Positions 44,484 through 48,644 of a DNA stretch of 48,644 bases are shown piece by piece. Under the pieces are notes generated by a model. It saw nothing but the letters and a program-made list of their open reading frames with translations, did no database searches and had not been told where the DNA came from. The translations under genes and the position numbers were made by a program. Source of the DNA: Sphaerisporangium melleum (lineage in GTDB: Bacteria > Actinomycetota > Actinomycetes > Streptosporangiales > Streptosporangiaceae); contig NZ_BMNT01000010.1 of NCBI RefSeq assembly GCF_014646695.1, positions 56,822 to 105,465 on the forward strand, written 5' to 3'. Numbering within the stretch: the stretch's first letter is position 1; every line of letters starts with the position of its first letter.

Positions 44484-44527
44484 TTGCCTTAGGCAAATAT
44501 ATATGATTGCCCAGGGCAACCTTTCAA
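44484..44527 (-). promoter_or_regulatory. Promoter of the marR-MFS operon with two MarR operators
   Basis: Two 13-bp palindromes share the form TTGCC-NNN-GGCAA: TTGCCTTAGGCAA (44484-44496) and TTGCCCAGGGCAA (44507-44519). On the minus strand a -35 TTGAAA (44527-44522), an 18-base spacer and a -10 TATATA (44503-44498) are present. One palindrome fills the spacer, the other lies just after the -10 box. Confidence 0.8.
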
Positions 44528-44584
44528 GGGATACAACTATTCCCCGGCGAGGGCCCGCGTCCGGGCTGAGGTGCCCCGACATGC

Positions 44585-44629
44585 GAAAACGGCGCCGTCC
44601 TCGCCCGTGGAGGGCGAGGACGGCGCCGT
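44585..44629 (-). terminator. Terminator of the phoX transcript
   Basis: An 18-bp perfect stem, 44589-44606 with 44612-44629, with a 5-base loop, followed on the minus strand by TTTTC. It lies about 200 bases beyond the phoX stop. Confidence 0.85.
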
Positions 44630-44713
44630 GTGCGGCACACCGAACAAGCGACCACCGGCACCGGACGGCCGGTGGGCCGGCCGGGCGGCCGACGGTCAGG
44701 GTGATCCAGGTCC

Positions 44714-44745
44714 CGGATCAGCGGACCGGTGGATCAGCGGGCCGG
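44714..44745. repeat. Two tandem 16-bp repeats between phoX and its terminator
   Basis: CGGATCAGCGGACCGG (44714-44729) is followed directly by TGGATCAGCGGGCCGG (44730-44745). More GGATC words follow to 44800. Non-coding; no function seen. Confidence 0.6.
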
Positions 44746-44826
44746 CGGACAGGTGACCGCCGGCCCGGGGGATCGGTGGATCGTGGATCCGGCGCCTCCG
44801 CGGGTGGCGGAGCCGCCGGCCGCGGC

Positions 44827-46320
44827 TCAGTGGTGCGGGTGGCCACCGTCGTGCGGGTGGTGGCCGCCGGCGTCGGACGGACGGCGCCACGGCCCGGTGA
44901 TCGCGAACACGTAGCCCGGCGACTGGATGTTCGCGAACAGGATCTTGCCGTCCTGGCTGAACACCGGGCCGGTGAACTCGCTGTCGTTCATCTCGTTGCG
45001 CGCCATCGGGTACGGGGTGCCCTGCTTGGTCACACCGACCAGGTGGGAGACGCCCTCGCCGTCCTCGGCCAGGATCACGCCGCCGTACGGCGAGACGGTG
45101 ATGTTGTCCGGGCCGTCATAGTTCGTGTCCGCCTCCGGGTCGGGGTTCACCCCGAAGATGGTCTTGAGGGTGACGGTCTCGGACCTGGGGTCGTAGAACC
45201 AGACCTGGCCGTCGTGCTCGTTGACGCTGCCGTCGTCGTTGCGGGCGTAGCTCGCGACGAAGTACGCACCGTCCTCGGCCCACCAGGCGCCCTCCAGCTT
45301 GCGGCTGCGGGTGATCTGGTCGTCGGTGAACTGCTTGCGCACCGAGGTGGTCGTGGCGTCGCGGTCGGGGACCTCGACCCACGTGACCTTGTACCGCGTG
45401 CCGGGCTGGGTGGCCTCGGACAGGTCGGCGATGTGCTTGCCGCCCTTGTAGCAGCTCATCGCCTCCAGCTTGCCCGCGGTGTCGCCGTTCGGGCCGAGGG
45501 CGAGCCTGCGCAGCGCACCCTTGCCGGCGCGGAAGCCGCGCGGCGGGGTCCAGCGGAAGTACAGGCCGTTCGGGCCGCTCGCGTCCTCGGTCAGGTAGAT
45601 CGCCGCGGTGGCCGGGTCGACGGCGACGGCCTCGTGCGAGTAGCGGCCGAGGTACTTCAGCGGCACCGGGTTCTTGTTGGCCTCGCGGTCGAACGGGTCC
45701 ACCTCGAAGACGTACCCGTGGTCCTTCTCGAAGGCGCCGCCCTTGCGCTGCTCGGTCTCCTCGCAGGTCAGCCAGGTGCCCCACGGCGTCACGCCACCGG
45801 CGCAGTTGTTGTGGGTGCCCGCCACGCTGACGTACTCGCGGACGCGGTTCCCGTTCTTGTCGACCTCGATGTTGGTCGTGCCGCCCCTGGCGCCCGGGTC
45901 GTAGGTGAGGCCGGCAAGCGCGGGCACGCCATAGGGCTCGGTGCCGCCGATCTCGTGGTTGTTCACCAGGACGAACCCGTGGGGGCCACGGAAGCACCCG
46001 GTGCCGTCGGCGTCGCTCGGGGTCGGCTCGCCGGTCTCCAGCAGGGTCTTGCCGGCCTCCGCCACGATCTTGTACGAGAAGCCACGCGGCAGCGCGAGGA
46101 TGCCGGCCGGGTCGGCGACGACGGCGCCGTACCCCGCGGTGCCCTGGGCACCGGTCTGTGCGAAGGCCGCGGGGCCGGCGATCGTCTCAAGGCTTCCGGC
46201 GACGGCGATGCCGAGGCCGCCCACCGCTCCGGCGCGGAACAGGTCACGGCGGGACAGGCCGCGCTCCGAGGCCTCCGTCTCGGCGCCCGGCGTCTCGTGG
46301 CGAGACATCGAGGAGGTCAT
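44827..46320 (-). CDS. phoX: Tat-exported PhoX-family phosphatase (DUF839)
   Basis: A 497-residue protein. The N-terminus carries a twin-arginine signal (ERGLSRRDLFRAGAVGGLGI, residues about 19-38). The PhoX/DUF839 body has FRGPHGFVLVNNHEIGG, GTHNNCAGGVTPWGTWLTCE (Cys conserved in PhoX), YSHEAVAVDPATAAIYLTED and WWAEDGAYFVAS. It should be a calcium-dependent alkaline phosphatase or phosphodiesterase outside the cell. The tail is His-rich (GGHHPHDGGHPHH). ATG 46320 is favoured by AAAAGG 8 bases before it; a GTG at 46341 is less likely. A candidate PHO box lies upstream. Confidence 0.92.
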   Translation of the reverse strand: MTSSMSRHETPGAETEASERGLSRRDLFRAGAVGGLGIAVAGSLETIAGPAAFAQTGAQGTAGYGAVVADPAGILALPRGFSYKIVAEAGKTLLETGEPTPSDADGTGCFRGPHGFVLVNNHEIGGTEPYGVPALAGLTYDPGARGGTTNIEVDKNGNRVREYVSVAGTHNNCAGGVTPWGTWLTCEETEQRKGGAFEKDHGYVFEVDPFDREANKNPVPLKYLGRYSHEAVAVDPATAAIYLTEDASGPNGLYFRWTPPRGFRAGKGALRRLALGPNGDTAGKLEAMSCYKGGKHIADLSEATQPGTRYKVTWVEVPDRDATTTSVRKQFTDDQITRSRKLEGAWWAEDGAYFVASYARNDDGSVNEHDGQVWFYDPRSETVTLKTIFGVNPDPEADTNYDGPDNITVSPYGGVILAEDGEGVSHLVGVTKQGTPYPMARNEMNDSEFTGPVFSQDGKILFANIQSPGYVFAITGPWRRPSDAGGHHPHDGGHPHH

Positions 46321-46373
46321 GAAAACACCTTTTCCAGTCACGTGGCGGGGTGGTCATAGTGGACCCAAGCCTC

Positions 46374-46428
46374 TAGATATGAACGCTTCCTCCCGCAATA
46401 CGAACGTTGCGGTTAAGCCATCGCTAAC
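46374..46428 (-). promoter_or_regulatory. Possible PHO box upstream of phoX, within the 369-base gap 46321-46689
   Basis: Read leftward, the stretch divides into 11-base units starting GTTAGCGATGG, CTTAACCGCAA and, at the end, GTTCATATCTA, with a shifted GTTCG in between. Streptomyces PhoP sites are 11-base direct repeats close to GTTCACC. The similarity is partial. The rest of the gap, toward the secreted protein start at 46690, shows no gene and no clear element. Confidence 0.35.
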
Positions 46429-46689
46429 GTCCCGTACACCCCTTTGGTCACAGCCGATGGGCGGGCCGGCGCTCTTCCATTCCAGCCAACCAGCGACACC
46501 CCCGCTCCTCAACCCCCCACACCGCCGCACACGCGGGGAGACCGCTTCCGCGACCCGAGGTCTCCTTGGAACGGGGGCACCTCGCGCAGAGATCACCTTC
46601 TCCATGCGAACTCCGCCGCGTCTTCCCGCGTCCAACGAAGCAACCTCGGCACCGGCCGATTCGTTCGCATGATCCACGACGGGGGTCCC

Positions 46690-47643
46690 ATGAAGCATCG
46701 CCTGCCACTCGCGACGGTCAGCGCCGCGGTCCTTCTCGCGCCGCTCGCAGCCTCCGCGTCCGCCGACGCCGCCTCGGCGGCCACCGCCGTACCGGCCACG
46801 GCGCACGCCACCGCCCCGGCCGGCACGAGCGCCCGGCCGCTCACCGGCGTGGCCGTCTACGCCCGGTACGACCGCGGGTACGCCGTGACCCGCTACACCC
46901 CGGCGAAGGGCTTCACCCGGCTCGGCGTGGCGCCGGACACCGCGCAGTTCAGCGCGTCCCCGGACGGCGAGAAGGTCGCCTGGGTCACCGCCGGCGGCCA
47001 GGTGCAGGTGGCCGCCGGGGCCAAGCCCACCACCATCGCCAAGGGCGCCCCCGCCGGCATCCCGTGCCTCACCCCGGTCTGGTCCCCCGACTCCACCAAG
47101 ATCGCGTTCCCGTCCCGCGGCACCGCCGACGCCCTGCCCGTGGTCATCGTGAACGCCCGCGGCACCGGCAAGCGCGTGGCCGGCAGCACCACCGGCACCT
47201 GCCACCTGGCCTGGTCCGCCAACGGGCGCTACCTGGCCGGATACGCCGGAACCACCGAAGGTGTCTTCCGCCTCGACCTCACGACCGGCCGCTCGGTCAA
47301 GGTCAAGGGCGTCAAGCTGAGCAACCACGTGCAGAGCCTGTCGCCCGACGGCAGGCGGGTCGTGGTGCGCACGCTGTCCCCCCGCGAGCCGGGAGGCGAC
47401 GGCGCCTGGCCCACCTGGTACCGCCCGACGATCATCGACACGGCCACCGGCGCGCAGGTGCCCATCCCCGTCTCCGGCCGGCTCGTCGGCGCCCTCTACC
47501 TTCCCGACGGCCGCCTCGTGGTCCGCGTCGCCGGCGCCACCCACAACACGCTGGTCGTCCTCAGCGCGTCCGGCAAGCGACTCCAGCGCCTCGCCGAGCC
47601 CGCCGCCGCCCGCACCCAGGCCCTCCTGCACGTCGTCCGGTGA
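46690..47643 (+). CDS. Secreted beta-propeller-like protein (TolB/WD40-like repeats)
   Basis: A 317-residue exported protein. The signal peptide is about residues 1-28 (KHRLPLATVSAAVLLAPLAA). The mature part contains several strands of TolB-like repeats with the SPDG/SPDSTKIAF/LSPDGRRVVV pattern (FSASPDGEKVAWV, WSPDSTKIAFPSRG, WSANGRYLAGYA, LSPDGRRVVVR), which form one beta-propeller. Two Cys (PCLTPV, TGTCHLAW) may bridge. ATG 46690 is chosen for its signal peptide; an ATG seven codons upstream is possible. Such proteins bind other proteins or ligands outside the cell; no partner can be named. Confidence 0.8.
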   Translation: MKHRLPLATVSAAVLLAPLAASASADAASAATAVPATAHATAPAGTSARPLTGVAVYARYDRGYAVTRYTPAKGFTRLGVAPDTAQFSASPDGEKVAWVTAGGQVQVAAGAKPTTIAKGAPAGIPCLTPVWSPDSTKIAFPSRGTADALPVVIVNARGTGKRVAGSTTGTCHLAWSANGRYLAGYAGTTEGVFRLDLTTGRSVKVKGVKLSNHVQSLSPDGRRVVVRTLSPREPGGDGAWPTWYRPTIIDTATGAQVPIPVSGRLVGALYLPDGRLVVRVAGATHNTLVVLSASGKRLQRLAEPAAARTQALLHVVR

Positions 47644-47744
47644 ACCTCCGCATGGCCCTCAAGGCTCGGCGGCGTGAGCAGGAAGCCGTACGCGCAATCC
47701 CGCACCCGGCCGTGGCGGCCTGACCGCTGGGAGCGGGGGCGTTA

Positions 47745-48017
47745 GTGCACACGGGGTGGTCATTGTGGTGCGCGTACGCCGTCTGGTACGCGCTGCGCGT
47801 CTCCCATCCCCGACTGGCGCGGGCGGCGTGGCTCTTCCCGCTGGGCATGGTCGCGGTCGTGCTCACCACGGGCAACCACTACGTCCTCGACCTCGCCGGA
47901 AGCGCCACCTTGCTGATCGTCTCCATCACCGTCGCCTCAGCCTGGACCCACCTGACCGAGCGCCGCCGCGCCCGGAATCAGCATTCGCGGAGCTGGAGCA
48001 CGAGAAGAACTCCCTGA
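47745..48017 (+). pseudogene. C-terminal remnant of a PAP2-superfamily phosphatase
   Basis: The reading frame after 47745 matches the C-terminal third of membrane PAP2 lipid phosphatases: HTGWSLWCAYAVWYALRV (motif 2 region) and LTTGNHYVLDLAGSATLLIV (motif 3 with its His). Motif 1 (KxxxxxxRP) and the N-terminal membrane segments are missing: an in-frame stop lies at 47721-47723 and no matching sequence is found before it. The end (after TERRRARNQ) also looks shifted. Most likely a decayed gene after a deletion next to the secreted propeller gene. A GTG at 47745 could in theory start an 90-residue protein, but it would lack half of the active site. Confidence 0.75.
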
Positions 48018-48136
48018 GACCGGCGGCCAGGCGCCGGCGTTGGGCGGTCCGAGCCGGCCGTATCCCGCCGAGGGACTTCACCTTCCTTTCGCCGCCGATC
48101 AGCCGTTGCCGTCGTCTCGCCTGCCGGAGAAGAGCA

Positions 48137-48173
48137 GGGACAGGGGCAAGGTGGAGCACCCTGCCCCTGTCCC
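48137..48173. terminator. Bidirectional hairpin between PAP2 remnant and repeat protein
   Basis: GGGACAGGGGCA (48137-48148) pairs with TGCCCCTGTCCC (48162-48173); inside, GGTG pairs with CACC. It stands before two convergent gene ends. Confidence 0.7.
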
Positions 48174-48206
48174 CGTCATCCGCCGAAAGCGCTGATCACA
48201 ACGTGA

Positions 48207-48644
48207 TCATGCCGGCCGCTCATTGACCGTCGAGCAGGTCACGTTCGCGCTCTCACGCTTGCCGTTCCGGTGCTTGAGCACCCAAATGCCCTCTTCGTTG
48301 AACCGGATCCATGCCTCGTCATCGTTGAGTCCTCGTATCCAACCGGCGGACACACCACCGAATATCCGCACGCCCTTGTCCTTGTCCAGGAACTGGATGT
48401 ACCCCTGGCCATCGCGCGACCCGCGGACCTCGTGGGTGATCACGCTGTTCACGTCGGCCTTGTCGGCCGCCATGGTCCCCCACTCCTGGGTCCCATCTCG
48501 GTACACGTTCAGCCCTGCTTTAGGGAAGGTGATCTTCCCGTCGTCGGAGCTTCTCCCTTGCACCCATTCGGTGTTCACACCGTTGACGTCGGCCTTGTCG
48601 GCATGCACGGTTCCCCAAGCCCCGGACCCCTGACGAACGTCCAC
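48207..48644 (-). CDS. Partial protein with tandem beta-type repeats
   Basis: The last 145 residues of a protein that enters from the right edge of the window; the codon at 48644 is GTG but is probably internal. Two repeats of about 45-47 residues are visible, each starting WGT and including ADKADVN, a variable strand with a V-x-G turn, a D-G-x-I-x-F strand and a G-(L/V) strand: first from residue 10, second from residue 55; a third, shorter copy starts near 102 (WIRGLNDDEAWIRF). The protein ends NVTCSTVNERPA. The pattern suggests a solenoid or fibre of beta hairpins. I do not recognise a family; a phage-tail-fibre-like or surface repeat protein is possible. Base composition is lower in GC than the rest of the window. 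Confidence 0.65.
   Translation of the reverse strand: MDVRQGSGAWGTVHADKADVNGVNTEWVQGRSSDDGKITFPKAGLNVYRDGTQEWGTMAADKADVNSVITHEVRGSRDGQGYIQFLDKDKGVRIFGGVSAGWIRGLNDDEAWIRFNEEGIWVLKHRNGKRESANVTCSTVNERPA

Noticed and set aside
47652-47723. 23-codon ORF after the secreted propeller gene
   Set aside because: No ribosome-binding site and no family pattern; too short to support.

Overview
The window is very GC-rich with strongly G/C-biased third codon positions and a gene content typical of a mycelial actinobacterium: DUF5753-type XRE regulators, large LuxR-type ATPase (LAL) regulators, HadA/HadB dehydratases beside rpmG, an I36-like secreted protein and a Tat-exported PhoX. The set fits the Streptosporangiales best, but that placement is an inference from gene style; no rRNA or other strong phylogenetic marker is present.

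Layout. 1-7.9 kb: a leftward protein quality-control cluster, dnaK-grpE-dnaJ(CbpA type)-CbpM-like-clpB, then a tandem clpP pair cut by the left edge. A perfect 13-bp inverted repeat lies between dnaK and a divergent LAL regulator (8.1-11.3 kb). 11.5-13.2 kb: a divergent pair, a RsbW-like ATPase and an XRE/DUF5753 regulator. 13.3-16.6 kb: a PfpI/DJ-1 protein, a PfkB-family sugar kinase homologue whose catalytic Asp is Gly, a small secreted I36-like protein, and an ArsR-SRPBCC pair behind a 20-bp near-palindrome. 16.7-21.9 kb: a dimethylglycine/sarcosine dehydrogenase-like flavoprotein divergent from a choline-kinase-like phosphotransferase and an APC permease, with a palindromic operator between them. 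22-26.6 kb: lipB, a PspC-domain protein, a LURP/tubby-like protein and hrpB. 26.7-30.3 kb: a leftward operon deoC-ALDH-(69-aa small ORF)-short ALDH. 30.3-34.6 kb: a repeat-rich promoter, a 57-aa protein, a second LAL regulator, and a yybP-ykoY manganese riboswitch in front of a GDT1/UPF0016 cation exporter. 34.6-39.6 kb, leftward: murB, a glycosyltransferase-like protein with a CysRS-like N-terminus, hadB, hadA, rpmG, tRNA-Met(CAT), tRNA-Thr(GGT) and a small hypothetical. 39.8-44.5 kb: a compact operon marR-MFS-YceI-marR with two near-identical operator palindromes at its promoter. 44.8-48.6 kb: phoX, a secreted propeller-like protein, a PAP2 phosphatase remnant, and a partial tandem-repeat protein at the right edge.

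The genes form several independent modules: protein repair and degradation; N-methyl-amine or choline-type catabolism with uptake; deoxyribose 5-phosphate breakdown to acetaldehyde and its oxidation; manganese export under an RNA switch; cell-wall and lipid functions; and a MarR-controlled exporter. No CRISPR array, insertion sequence, integrase or phage gene was seen. The points most worth a second look are the GC3-supported small ORF between the two ALDH genes, the kinase with a missing catalytic base, the MFS transporter carrying three carboxypeptidase-regulatory-like domains next to a YceI protein with the same domain, the riboswitch with its mutually exclusive hairpin, and the repeat protein at the right edge.
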